NCBI RefSeq assembly: GCF_933775445.1
Contig: NC_065877.1
Coordinates: forward strand, 12,896,001 to 12,960,000
Source of the DNA: Argentina anserina
Taxonomy: Eukaryota; Streptophyta; Magnoliopsida; Rosales; Rosaceae
Reading direction: 5' to 3'
Length of the DNA: 64,000 nt
Positions 1 to 15,520 of the stretch are shown here, one piece after another (within the stretch, counting starts at the first letter, position 1; every line of letters begins with the position of its first letter). A program made the position numbers and the translations under genes. The notes under the pieces are model-generated. The model saw only the letters and a list, made by a program, of their open reading frames with translations. It was not told the origin of the DNA and made no database searches.

Positions 1-1047
1 TGTTTGATTCTCAGCATTACTGTGATTTTTGAAGTTGGGTGTTTTAATGAGGACTAAGATTTTGGAGTTATAACCTGCGGAAGTTGTGAATGTGCTGTGT
101 TAGATTAGGGACTGAAATTTTGGGGATTCTGATACTTTGAGTTGTGAAGTAAACTTGTGTTGTTGTTAAGGTATGAGTAAAGATCAGTGGAACAATTATG
201 TTATCAGGATCATTCTTGCGAGTTAGGACTTGAGGTAGGAAAGGGGTAGAAAGATAAATTCCACTACAGTTACTGAAGTTGTCTACTTACTTTTTGCAAG
301 AAGAAACTGATATTGGAGATATGTAAGGGCTGGTGAAGAGGACTCGCGAGTTAGTTAGAGCTCATGAGCTTGTTTTAGTTGCCAAGCAGAGTCTCATGAT
401 TGCAGTGTTCAAACCAAACATAAAGCTCTGAATATATTGTTTGTGGAAATTAAAAATAAGCAAATATTGGTTCTTCCAACATTCTTGAAACACTTTAAAA
501 GTGAATCAAGATTGTTTCTTCTTTTCTTTTGCAAGACACAATATAGAAGGCTTCTAAGATGAGTTTAATGTCCTCAGTTTGCAAAATGATGTTCCTACAG
601 TTTGGAGTCTAGCGAATATTGAAGAGCATGTTATTTTTAGGTTTTGCTGACTGTTCCTTGAAGGATAGCTCCCGCCTCCCAGGACTTCTTGTTTTACTTT
701 ATTTCTTCTGCATAGATGTAAAATATACTGTTCCTCCCCTGGTTAGATCCAGTGTAACATACAAAACTGATGATATATTTTAATCAGTTCCTTTAAGTTT
801 TGATGCAATTCATTTCTTGATAACTGGTTCACATAGTTTAAATGCTAATTTGTAGTTTAATGGGCCTTCATAGTCCCTTTTTATAGCCTACTAATGATAG
901 GATTAGCTACCTTTACAGCAGTTCTCAACTACAGATACCAATCTTTGTTTTCTCTCTCCTCTTGTTGAACATTGTCACTTCCTGTAGACTTGTTTACTTT
1001 AACATTGACAGTGTATATAAACTACTCTGCACTTTACTTTTTGGCAG

Positions 1048-1414
1048 GCCTGTTGAAGTGGTACAATCCAACAAAGAGTATACAGAAGATGATGTCACTG
1101 ACCAGGTGATGAAAGGGTCCGTGTCTTTTGGGTCATCAGGCAATGGAGCATTCAACTTCCCTGGACTACAGAGTGATATCGATGAAATTGAACGCAATGT
1201 CTTAGGTGGGCTCAGCCGATTCTTTGAAGCTGCTGATGGCTTCTTCAGTTCATTTGGCATTCCACACATCTTTGATGAGGGACCCTCTACTTCACTACCA
1301 TCTCCGAGGAGAGAGATACCTATTGACAGCCCTCGTCAGCAGGAAGTTTTTCCCAAATCAAATGGCACAAAATCTGGGGAGGTTGATCTTTCTGGGTTGG
1401 CAAGAGATGTTTGA
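1048..1414 (+). CDS. Last exon of a Fra a 1 / Mal d 1-associated-like protein gene (5' part outside window)
   Basis: The segment is the final exon of a plant gene that begins before the window. It opens after a TTTGGCAG acceptor in phase 2 and runs to TGA at 1412-1414. It encodes about 121 residues starting PVEVVQSNKEYTEDDVTDQ and ending in SGLARDV. The middle is acidic and glycine/phenylalanine rich (GAFNFPGLQSDIDEIERNVLGGLSRFFEAA read in short pieces), followed by a proline/serine stretch. I recognise this from memory as the C-terminal part of the plant proteins annotated as Fra a 1- or Mal d 1-associated; their biochemical role is not established. Positions 1-1047 look like intron: no coding stretch in frame was found there, although a small upstream exon cannot be excluded. 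The 3'UTR probably extends to about 1620. Confidence 0.7.
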
Positions 1415-1796
1415 GCAAGCCCCGTGCGGATCACTTTGAATTTGTCAGCTGGTTTGTTGAGAGGGTGACTATGTTCACTTCTGGTGATCCAATTTGTATT
1501 GCAGTTTCCCTTTCTAATCATAGGGTACATGTCCATAAGAGAGGACTTTCTATGAATGCTTGACTACAAGCCCTTTGCAGGAGTTTACATATGTATGCTA
1601 TGGTTTCCTAATCGCATGAATTTCTTATTTCCTAATCGCTCTCCCCAAGAATTCCGTATTCTCCCCAACCGGATTTCGGAAATAGCACCCTTCTACAGAG
1701 AGGCCATTGAGTGGGCTTCTTATTGGGGAAAATATGAAACGGGATTTAGGAATAGCACGAGGGAAGGGGAAAAAATGGGGTTGAAATGGTAGAGGT

Positions 1797-2903
1797 CAAG
1801 GAATAAAATTTTGGCGACAACGGAAATATCGGTGATCTGAAAATTATAAATTTTGATTTTAAAAAATAATTAAGTAAATTGATATAATTTATATAAAAAT
1901 ATAGAAATTTTGAATAAAATTTTGAGAAATGTTTATTTGATCAATTATCTACTATATGTCATAAGAAAATATTATATAACTATTAGTTTATAGTGAGTTA
2001 TAGTAATTTGAGCTGAAATATTCGTCGAACATTATTAAAAATCTGCTTATATATATATATATATATTTACCCAAAGGGAGAATAACTCATCACATTTTAT
2101 TTACATATAATACATTAAATATGAAATTACATGAGTGATTTAGAACCACATAAAGGATCTATGAGGTACAAATTTCATTATCTTCGTCATGTCTTTGAGT
2201 AAAATTCTAAGTATATTGTGAAGAATAGTCATTAAATGATACATCCCCTTTTTAATTTTGTATATACTGACTTATATGTCAACCATATGAGTCATGTGTG
2301 ATTAACTGTGGGTTGTGGTACTAGTAGTTCCTGTTTGGATCAAGCATTTCTTGACTTTGACCATAACCATAGTTCCTGTGTGGATTGTACATCAGATTGT
2401 GTCCATATGTTTTCACTTGATTGCATCTCTTTAGAGAATAAATATGATGGATAAAGCATGTTGAGATTCTCCAATAAGAGTAAGGTCCAACATTGCTTCC
2501 TTCTAAACCAATGGGGTTTGATTCTCTTCAACAACTAGTTCGGTTTTATTTCAATTTTAGGTGAATGTTGAGACATAGAATGCAATATATAATAAAAAAA
2601 GTCATATATAACAATAAGTTGGTATAGTAAAGTTGACTATAACTTTGTGCTTGCAAAATGATTGATCAGAGGTTCAATTCTTTTAACCAGTGTTTATTTT
2701 ATTTTATTTGAAGTTGACATAATACATGGCGATATTATCAAAATATAGGGAAATTTCAAAAGTTTCCGAATATATTGGGAAATATCGGGAAATTTCGAAA
2801 ATTTTCATCGAAAAATGTCTGGTATGTAACAGATTTATTCATATACCGAAAAAATAAAAACTTTCACAGAAATATCGACAAAATTATAGATATTTAGTCC
2901 TTG
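1797..2903. mobile_element. Decayed non-autonomous DNA transposon with transposase-tail relic (hAT-like)
   Basis: Both ends carry related inverted termini: CAAGGAATAAAATTTTGG at the left, and CAAGGACTAAATATC when the right end is read on the minus strand. Subterminal AAATATCGG / CGAAAATTTTC motifs recur near both ends. On the minus strand at about 2330-2430 one frame reads HNLMYNPHRNYGYGQSQEM then LDPNRNY and a stop, a Y/G/Q/N-rich tail of the kind found at the C-terminus of plant hAT transposases. No convincing 8 bp target duplication flanks it (left GTAGAGGT, right CGACATGG), so one end may be rearranged. A tRNA-like pair of boxes near 2615-2690 (TGGTATAGTAAAG and AGGTTCAATTC) may mark a SINE fragment inside it. 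Confidence 0.5.
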
Positions 2904-4160
2904 CGACATGGTGATGTGCCGGGTCTCAAGTCCAAGATGTTTACGGCTTTAAAACACTCAACAATCATGTTGAGATGTCATTGGCCTATATAATTCTACA
3001 AAACTAAAGGCCGCCGAGGGATCAAGGTGAGGCCGGTAATTAAATTGATTCCCGTGGTATTCTACAAAACTCTAAATTTGAATATCATACCTTTCTTGCA
3101 TCGGAACATCACATGTTTCTCGTAGACTGACCGATCTGAAAGTATATCTTGAGGAATCCGTCAATATGAGTTAGTGGAGCACCTCAAAGTCTTGTTAGTG
3201 TGACTCTGATTAGCAATCTATGTAATCACGAAGTTTCCAACCCAACCGAACGCATATAATTAATGCTACACAACTACAATGCCATTGTTGACTAAACAAA
3301 CCAGCCAACCTCGTGGAGAGTCTGCAGGGTTAATCATCGATCTCTCACTGTAATCCGTGTTAGTATTAGCATAATCTTTATTCGCTGTGACTGCTACATT
3401 TCACCAACATATCAATGTAATCTAATGTGTGCTTGACATGTCCACTATAGCCTAGGAACTTTGAAGGAAACTTCGAAAGGTCCTAAACCCATGATTAACT
3501 AGAAAATCACAGAGTAAGCATGCATGCTTATAAGAGAGCTGAGGTTACCATATTATGGATCTGGAACTAGTTAAAAGTGTATCTATAGAAAATTCCAAAG
3601 AAAATGTAAAGAGCATTAGGTTATATTATATAAATGGAGGAATCGCGTTGTAAGATATTGTCAGCTCTTACTTTTGTACAAGAGCAATCTTCGATATACG
3701 TACATAATCAAATACCATACCTTCTTAGGAAACGAATTAAGATAATTGCCCAAATCATCAATTTCATGCCTAATCAAGGCCTGATATTACGAGAAAAAAA
3801 TGATTAGGAAAGCCATAAATGACACTTACTATCATAGTGCACCATGATCGAATGCCAACATTTTTTCGGTTATGGTAATTATCTTGTGGTTGAAACAACA
3901 ACCATATATTTTACGTTTTCAATCAAATGTTGTTCGAAGTCTTTTTTTTACAACCAAAAATCACACCGGCTCTGGCCGGCCATTCTTGTACATTTGTACC
4001 GAAACAGTGCCGTTCATAACAATCTAAAATTTCCCTAAAACCAAAAAATCCCAGCCGTCCCTCCTGCACCTAATTATTAATATAAATTAACATCGAATGG
4101 TCCAAGACCACAGTAAATAAACAAAACAATTATTCCCAAATGCACAAAAAAAAAATAGAG
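2904..4160. other. Intergenic, no gene recognised
   Basis: AT-rich sequence upstream of the CDPK gene. No ORF with family features was seen. The short motif ATTCTACAAAACT occurs twice (near 2993 and 3060). The CDPK promoter is expected in its right half, but no unambiguous core element stands out. Confidence 0.5.
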
Positions 4161-4606
4161 CGTTTGTTTATATGTGTGACGCGTTTGAAGAGTTCCAACA
4201 GAAAAACCTAAACCTCTCTCTTTATCTGTTTCATTTTCTTTCTCTCTCTGTTCATTGCCATTTGTATACGTTCTTCATTTCTGTGTCGAATGCTGGTGGT
4301 TTATGATACTTTGGAAACAAACCCTAGTCTCAAATCCTTTAATTAAAAACCACACTCATTCATCGTTTTATGTACCTTTTCTCTCTATTTCTTACGTCCT
4401 ACGCTTCCTCAGATTCTGATATATTTCATTTGTTTTTAGGGTTGACGTGGAATACGTCAATATAGTTTGGCTCCCTCTATTATATATTGGGGTATTTGTT
4501 GAAGTTTCTGTTTAGGGTACAATAGTCTTCTGGGGGTATTGGCATTTGGGAGGTTTGAATGGTTTTTGAAGAATTTCTGTGCTTTGAGAATGAGAATTTC
4601 TAACTT

Positions 4607-4891
4607 GTAAGTGACTTCAGACAACAGGTCCCTTTCGGTTGGTTTGGACGTTTGGTTAGGTCGAGTCTTGTCTTGTCTTGAATGTTCTTCTTCCTGGGTT
4701 TATGATTGTTTCTTTGATTTATTTACAAAATTAAGTTCAATGCCCAATTCTCTGGTGAGTAATTGGGATTGAGTTGAGATATCTAAGGGATAATGCTCCA
4801 TTTTTGGCCCTTTCATTTAAATATTCCTTACCTTTTTGGGAGAAACGAAATGGGATTTGGGCCATTATATGATGATATGTGTGATCTTTAG
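4607..4891 (+). other. Possible 5'UTR intron of the CDPK gene
   Basis: A good donor (ACTTGTAAGTGA, GT at 4607) and an acceptor (GATCTTTAG, ending 4891) lie in the leader between the pyrimidine-rich stretch at 4205-4260 and the start codon at 4922. Removing this piece would also remove the upstream ATG at 4836, but would leave the one at 4899. This is inferred from splice-site shape alone. Confidence 0.35.
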
Positions 4892-4921
4892 CTGCTTGAT
4901 GAGATTAGAGAGCAATAACAG

Positions 4922-7972
<3,051 letters not shown>

Positions 7973-8250
7973 CATTGGTAGTGAGACAAATTTCTCGGAT
8001 CAATTTTACTTCCACCTTTGTATGCAACTTTTCAAGGTTCATAGATAATCAGGTCTTTCGTAAATAACTTATAGATGCTCTGCTTCTTTACTTCTACAAA
8101 TTCGAGTTTAATTCAATTAGTTTTGGTTTGCTAATTTGTATTTAAACAGATTCAACGATAGACTATCTTCCCATGTAATATAGGGGGGAAAATGCATTGT
8201 ACATAGAGATGTTTGATCTCATTTCTGGTTATTATTACTGTCTTCTTTTG
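7973..8250 (+). other. Probable 3'UTR of the CDPK gene
   Basis: T-rich sequence directly after the TAA stop, without coding features. The end is not fixed; the stretch near 8160-8240 is a plausible polyadenylation region by position only. Confidence 0.4.
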
Positions 8251-8260
8251 CTATGAGATT

Positions 8261-10600
8261 ATTCCGCTGTGCCCAACTGGCAGGATATTTGTATTGCTAG
8301 CTCCCAATAGCGTTTTCCTAGCTAGTTTAGGCTGTTTTTCATAACTGATATATGCTCCAAGATATGATGGACAACGCAAACAATAAGTCTGATTTGATAG
8401 GGCCCAAATTATTGTATTAGTGTTGGGTCAATTTTTAGATGTCTAATGTGAATACTTGTATAGACACATCTGAATACTTGTATAGAGACAATTGTGTCGA
8501 AAAGATCCACACTGTATGTTCGAGAAAACCCCTTTTCTTGAGAATCAGATTAAACATTATTATAGAGCGATGGTGTTATCATGTTCCTATCCTATCTGAG
8601 TGGGGTTTGTTTGGTAAGATAACAACTTAATTATAAGTTTTAAGACCATAGCAAAGTCAAAAGTGCGGGATTATTCACCCAAATCATGCATTTGAGTTTA
8701 TCACTTTTGAGTATTCAGCTTCTCTTATGCGTTAGTGCGTTACACATATATATCATCCTGGCTACTTCTATATTTGTTTATTTATTTAGAACAAAATATG
8801 TGTAAGAATGTTATGTTTATTCCTACTTCATGTAGCATAAAAACATGAGATCATTATTCATTGAATTGGCTGGCCATTAATCAAGTTTCATTATTTCTGG
8901 CTAATGAGTTTCAGAGCCTATTTAGATAATAAGATGAAGGGAGACTAATATAGGGTTCCATGACATGAAGACGCTTACCCTAGCCTTAAGCTGCTTAGGA
9001 TACCTTGCATAAATACAGAGTGTATTATTATTGGGAAAACGATGCCTGGGAAATATTGAGACATTGACAATGGTGTGGTAGCCACTGGGACGTACAATAA
9101 CTTAGTTTGTCTACGCTAATTGACAACTGTTGTAGAAATCTGCAAATTAAACATGAAACAACTCATGAGCTAGCTTCACATGATGGAGCAACCAAGTTTC
9201 ATGTATTCATTTTGGCCTCCATTTATTTGTTTTAAACAAGTTTTGGCCATACACACACCGGGTTCATCGGTTCCAGCGCGCTGTGAGTTTGATCTGAAAA
9301 TTAGTTTCCTAGCGCGCGTCTGCTCTAAACTTGAATGAGAGTTTAGTAATATTTCAAAAATATTCGTAGAAAGTGACATGTATCAAAAAATATAAAATTG
9401 ATAGATAAATGGAGAATGTGCCTAGCTACTCTTTGCTCTTATATATATGCGCAATTTAAAATTGTGATAATTTCGTGTTAAAAGCTACAACACTACCACT
9501 ACAGGCTATAGGGTAGATTACCCTCAAACGCTATAACTAAAAAAACTTAGCATGGCATGGGATCACCGAAACGGACTGTACGTATTCAAACCGAAGATGC
9601 AAGTCGATGATATAACACCGTCTACACAGCCATGCATCGATGTTCTCGTCTCAAATCCCCTTAAATTTCCAACATTATCAATATTTTTCTCATCGTCAAA
9701 AAAAAATGTAGGTGGTCGATCTTCAAAAAAAAAGACTGGATCAAATGTCATCGTACGTACGTTTTCATGAGGTAATTTTCCATGCATTTTATTTCACTAT
9801 ACTGATCGAGCTAAGTGCGCTCATCGCTTGAACATAAATGATTCATCAACTGTTACTGCATATATAGTTGATTGACATATTAGGAAAGACTACAATCAAG
9901 CACCATTAGGCATTAGCTGTACGTCATCAGAAGGAGAGCCACCACGAACTGAATTCCGGCCACTGACCTACTGATGGTTGGGTAACAAGTAACAATGTTT
10001 TCTTCAATGGGAGGAGCTAATTAATTACGGTTTAAGACCATCATCGAAACAACTAATTAACAGCCACCTACATATGCATCGAGGTTTTAAGTCTGAACCT
10101 TATTGCATGAAGGAAACCGTCGACGTATGTAGAAGTGTAGAACCTCTAAGTCTCGCACAGACGAGTCACTGAAAGTACCAGACTCAAACAAACTGGTCGA
10201 AACTATGCAGCAAAATAAACCCCTAGTAACAATGATAAATTCAAAATTTGCCGAAATTTATATCGATGACTCCACCTTATAAAGGGAAATGTAAAGCGGC
10301 TGGTTCCGGCAAGTGTACGTGAAGGACGAATGAGGGGTAGAGAGCATCAGCAATATACAAGAAAACCATTCTTAGCCTTTGTTGTGGAGTGTACCCTCCT
10401 GATGAAATAGTTGCTTCTTATTTTCAAAATAAACTCCATCTACACTTTTGAAGAAACCCTCATTTACATTATTGATCAATTGATTGGCTGCCCTAAATTA
10501 AAATCATTTTTGTTTGTCTGGAGAAGACTGTGCTTCACAAGAAAGAAAAAAGAATAAGAGTTGGAGGTGTGCCAAAATAAAGAGTGAAGATGACACTAAG
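8261..10600. other. Intergenic, no gene recognised
   Basis: AT-rich sequence without a supported ORF, RNA gene or clean transposon end. Short simple repeats and one small hairpin (GGGTAGATTACCC near 9510) are the only structure noticed. Confidence 0.5.
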
Positions 10601-10619
10601 AGAAGCCAGCCTAGACGTT

Positions 10620-10930
10620 GAATGCAACTCACCGCCCGCAAAATCCCAGCCCCAGAAAATACAAACGTCGCCGGAACGTGGACCATGATTGAGTCCCCAA
10701 AATCAACGGCTAATTTTTCCGTGGGACTGGCAGCCGCCGTCGGATCTTCCCGCTATCTCCCGCGCACGTTGTCACAGCTCACGCGCGGTTGGTGGACGTG
10801 GTGGGGTGTCCAGGTTGGCCTAACGTGAGACCAATCATGTTGCTCGGTCGTTCCACGTCAGCGACTACCACCTGTGAACCCCACATCACAACCTTCCCCT
10901 TCCCTCCCCGTTTTTCAATCATTGGCTTGG
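10620..10930. promoter_or_regulatory. GC-rich block with six ACGT cores
   Basis: This block is clearly richer in G and C than its surroundings. It contains ACGT cores at 10664, 10675 (AACGTGG), 10766 (GCACGTTG), 10796 (GACGTGG), 10823 (AACGTGAG) and 10855 (CCACGTCA), that is, six within about 195 bp. ACGT cores are the binding centres of plant bZIP factors (G-box, ABRE, as-1 types). The nearest downstream gene is the WVD2-like gene, whose leader starts about 1.3 kb away. The regulatory role is inferred. The block could instead be the GC-rich remnant of an old insertion. Confidence 0.35.
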
Positions 10931-12316
10931 TCCTTGAATGACCGTCTTGCCCTTGCAGTTATTTCTGTTGTTTAAATTTTCTGGACCGTAATGTCCTTGA
11001 CTAAGAGAGCCTAAAACTCGTATTGTTGTTAAGCATCGATTGTATCACCTGCTCTGAATTAGTGAATTTCTTGCTCAATATTCATCTTAAATCGCCATGA
11101 TGTAGGGTACTCAATAAGCTGAAGCTTTTCAAATTTTCCCACAATGATCTATTGTAAAAAGTACAAAAAATTTAAATATAATAGTAGTATGGTACACCAT
11201 TTAGTTGATGAAATGACTCATGTTCATGTTGATATTTATATCATCAAATTTCATTTCTTGTCGTATTTTTTAGTAATTCCATACTCTGTGTTTGTTTTTG
11301 TTATCATGCTAGAACCTTCAAATTTGACTTAATTATCACAAATTACTTAATTAGCAGTCTCGGAAGTGGCTTATAAATTCAGTTCTAACCTGCTAATCGA
11401 GAAAATGTTGAAAAGTCCTTCGATTTTTATTTGAACTACACTTTTCCTATAATCTTGCATCGAGTCTTTTTAAATTTAGAAGTTAATGCGTCGACATGGA
11501 TCATTTATTATGAAGCTCAAATTCGTATACAAACTATCTTATTGTGTGTATATTTACAAATTGCAATGACAAAACAAAAGATAATTAATATAAGTTTTCC
11601 TACTTTAAGACCATAATGACAAAGCTCAAACACTAAAATTAATTACGAGTACGGTCACATCCATCTGGTATACCAAATAGATAAATAAGCGTTTTAACAA
11701 AACTTGATATATTATTCGACAATTAGTAATCATGAATCTTTTTAACGTTATTGGTAAATAACACTTATTCTATATCTCACGACCGGTAAAGAATTGAGGA
11801 AATCCCTCTCCTTGCAAAGACATGTGAAGTTGTTGTCCATAACGTTCTTCTATCTTGTCCTTGAAGAACCTCTCCAGTCTCCAACTCCATTTCCCTCCTT
11901 TCTTTCACTCTCTCTGCCAGGTAACTTCCAGGGTGGCAGTTTCGTCATTGTCCTCACCTGTCCTCACTATTTACCAATCCCTATCCACTTTTAATCCAAA
12001 GTTGTTTCATTTTCTCATTTACTTTCCGCAACTCACTCCTTGGGATTTCTCGGACCAATCCAGAGCAGCGTGCCACCAACTCTCTAATGCTCTCTAGCTT
12101 TCAACTGCAACTCTGAATCATACCATGTCCTTCTAATCCACACCGCCATCAATTTATCCCCCCAAATACTCTCTGCTCTTGTTCCTTTCTTTCTTCTCTT
12201 CCACTCTCTCTTTCACTTCCTTCCATAATTCTGTCTTTGAAACTTGTTTGCATTGTGGTTCTTAGTCTCTCTCTCTCTCTTAAGAACCCAAGTTTGAAAA
12301 CCGCCTGCTCAACTCT

Positions 12317-13183
12317 GTAAGTTCATCTTTCTTTCATCTGGGATGGTTTCTGTCTTTCAATTCTCTCGACTTTTGAACCCACCATTGTATTGAGTATCTG
12401 TGTTTCCGTTGTTACTATGTTTGTTCTGTTATACTGGTGTGCTTTCAGTGTTTTATACATTGTTGATCCTTGGAATTCTCTTGTTACTTAGAGAAACAGT
12501 ATTATTTGGCTTCATGGGTTTGTCTCCATTCTTCCTGGAAGTAATTGTGAGCCGCTTAACTGTTTATGAAAAGCTTGATGGTGATTTAGTATCTGGGTGA
12601 AATGTTGAGTGTCAGAGTGTGAGTCTGAAAAGGGTCAACTTTTATTGATGTAGTGGTTGTAATATAGCTTCCAACTGTACAGAAATGTTTGCATGTTAGA
12701 GAATTGTGGGTTGTGCGTATGAATCTATATACATAATTATCTATGAAGGTTCTGAATTTGACGAGGATGATGGAATCCTTTCTCGAAGGTGGTTTATTAA
12801 GAAGGTTTTGTCAGGCCACAATTTTTGTTTTACATTTTCTTTTGGATAATAAACTGATTATCTGGATTCTGGAGGTTAGCTGCCTCATCTTGCTCCTTTG
12901 TTACATAGCTGTTTACCTTTCGGGGATCTCATTGGTTGATTCATGATTGTGGATCTGTTGTATATTGTTACATCCTGCAAACGCTGCAATTATTAGGTCC
13001 TGCAGCTATTTACTGTAGTTGCAGTGTTCATCTGTTCATTTTAATTAAACATAAGACATTATTTGTTTCAGTTACTTAGTTATCCTCCAGTTTTCTTTGA
13101 TTACACCAGGTGTTATACCTTCATTTATCTTGGGGATATATTAATTTATTCCGCTAACATTTTTCTTGTTTCTTGAAGTTTAG
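12317..13183 (+). other. Probable 5'UTR intron of the WVD2-like gene
   Basis: A pyrimidine-rich leader (about 11850-12310, with CT repeats near 12265) ends in AACTCTGTAAGTTC, a strong donor at 12317. An acceptor GAAGTTTAG ends at 13183, five bases before the ATG. The sequence between is T-rich, as plant introns are. A long leader intron next to the start codon is common in plant cytoskeletal genes and can raise expression. This is inferred from splice signals only. Confidence 0.6.
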
Positions 13184-13188
13184 GCTAA

Positions 13189-15520
13189 ATGGAGTCTGAA
13201 AATGGGGTTACTTTGGGGGATGACAATTGTGCTGCTGTGGAAAAGCATGTAGGAGAATCCATACCTGATTCTAACATTGAAGGAAACAATGTTGATGCTA
13301 ACACAGAAGTTCCTACCATGAATGGAGAATCTGAAACTGTAAGCAAAGATGAAGGCATTAACTCTTCAGGAGGTGCAGTTGAAGTTGCTGCAACTGTTCG
13401 GCTTGGTAAAAATTCGAAAACAAAAAAGGTACATGTGCCACATTTGATTGTTGGTTTGAGCTATTTATCTTCAGAATTTTCGTGATTCAAACATTTATAA
13501 ATGTATTTTTGCCTCCTGTTTGTTACTTGCTCGTACTTTCAGGATCTCCATGCTCCAAACAATGGTGCTTCAAAGGGAAAGTTGGCCAAGGATAAACCCA
13601 ATGGGAAAGGTGCAACTCCAATCTCTCGTATACAGAGGACAGTACTTTCTCAGAGTCTTTCATTTCCAGCGAGAGGAGCTCGTGTTGATGCAATGAAGAA
13701 GAGCATTGATGTGTACCCAGCTAAAACAGAAGTCAAACATACTCGAGGTAATGCAACCAAAGCTGAGGCCCCGTTTCCATCTTCTCGTTCGAGCAATGTA
13801 AATAGGCGTGCATCTAACAGAATACAGTCAAATGATGAGAACAAAGCTGGTGGTGCTTCTGTAGTTAGGAGGACTACTTTAGCATCGATAACTAGCATGA
13901 GATGCTCTGCAGTAAGGCTTTTGTGATTTATCACAATCTACACTATATCCTCTTCGTATTACTTTACCTTCATGCTACTAATATCTGTTCTCTATTGTAT
14001 CAGTCAGGCAAGTCTGGTGCTGTGACTGGTTCATCTGAAACGGCCCGGTACACAACGACCTGCTATCTTTTTATTCTGTACAGAAGCTTATTGACCTTTT
14101 TATTGCTGTAGTATGCAAACTGGAGATGTGTTACTGGAGAGATCAAGCAACTGGAGATGAATGAACACGTTTTTCAACAAGAAACTTATTTCTGCTTAAT
14201 GTATCTGCAGATCAGTTGGCCAGAGCTTAACTGCCATAAAAACAACCCAGCTAACCAAAGAGGATGATGATGCTCATTCCATTGCTTCGTATGACTCATT
14301 TCCCATGTTATTGTGGCGTTTCTTATTACTGTAGCTTTGAAGTATACCAATTCATTTTTATAACTAAATTGTCTCTGTATTCAGAAGCACTACACCTGGT
14401 GGCCGGCGGAGCAGTAGTTCTGGGTTTTCCTTCAGGTTGGATGAACGTGCTGAAAAAAGGAAGGAGGTTTGCTGACCAATACCTTTAGACTTGGTTACTA
14501 GTTTTATTTCTAATATTGAATCATAATCAACTTTATCATTGTTCACCAGTTCTTTACAAAGCTTGAAGAAAAGATACAGGCCAAAGAAGCAGAAAAGAAT
14601 AATTCACAAGCAAAATCAAAGGTTCAAGGACATAAATCATAGCACCCAGAAATTTTACTCTGCTTCTGTGTTTATATATGTTCCGCTTTCAGCAAATTCA
14701 GGAATCTTATGTATGCTTGTCTTGTAGGAAAATCAGGAAGCAGAGATCAAGCAACTGAGAAAGAGCCTGACATTTAGGGCAGCTCCTATGCCAAGTTTCT
14801 ATAAAGAGCCTCCTCCGAAAATTGAAATAAAGAAGGTAGGTTCACTATCTTATCTTGTTGTATTTCCCTATCCTTCTTACAATCAATCTGAAGTTTACCA
14901 CTTGTATTTCCTTTTTGAATTCTTGTACTACTTTCCTCATCCCCTTCCGCTTCACTTTGCTTGCTTTTGTATAGCAACATTGTGTATGACTTTCATTTTT
15001 ACCAATAATCTAGATACCAACCACACGTCCCATATCTCCAAAGCTTGGAAGGCACAAAAACTCCATTCCTTCACTGAACAGCCCTTCAGAAGATGGGGGG
15101 ATGTGTCTTAGCCCACTTCTGGCTCGAGAACGGAACAAGTCAACCAAAGGGTTGAAGGAGAAAGCCGAAAAGGATATTGCAGAACCAAAGAAGCCTATTA
15201 GGAAGTCCCAACATCGGCTTCATTCTCATGAAAATGGGGCTGCTAAAGCGGAGGGAAAGCCCAGTAAGTCACAGCTGAAGGAGATCAGCAAGGAAGAAAA
15301 AGATAGCCTGACAGCATGCACTGGAGAGACAAAAGAAAGCTTCCAGGACCAATCTGGGCATGCGTCCGAGTGCAATGATAAGATCGACGAAGTGAGTGTT
15401 GATCAGACCAAAGAACCAGTCCTCAGTGCAGCTCCTGCCCCTGAGATCATGTCTCAAGAAGTTACCATTGCAGCTCCTGCTCGTGATATCATGCCTCGAG
15501 AAGTTACCATTGGAGTTTAA
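13189..15520 (+). CDS. WDL: WVD2-like (WDL) microtubule-associated protein, TPX2 C-terminal domain
   Basis: Exons: 13189-13428, 13543-13911, 14004-14047, 14211-14288, 14385-14466, 14550-14621, 14728-14835, 15014-15520; all junctions are GT-AG and join to 499 aa. The N-terminal half is acidic, then Ser/Lys rich and probably disordered. The conserved TPX2/WVD2 domain lies at about residues 259-347: [19 protein letters not shown], an acidic/Gln coiled-coil stretch, [17 protein letters not shown] and [15 protein letters not shown]. In this family the block binds and bundles cortical microtubules and influences anisotropic cell growth. After it comes a Lys/Glu-rich tail. The last residues contain a short duplicated unit ([13 protein letters not shown] then [11 protein letters not shown]). 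ATG context and the start of the conserved acidic N-terminus support the chosen start. The exact paralogue among WDL4-like members is uncertain. Confidence 0.92.

Noticed and set aside
1789..2911. 8 bp target duplication for the left-most DNA transposon
   Set aside because: GTAGAGGT and CGACATGG match at only about three of eight positions.
13650..13934. 94-codon ORF antisense to the WVD2-like exon 2
   Set aside because: It is opposite a well-supported exon and has no domain.
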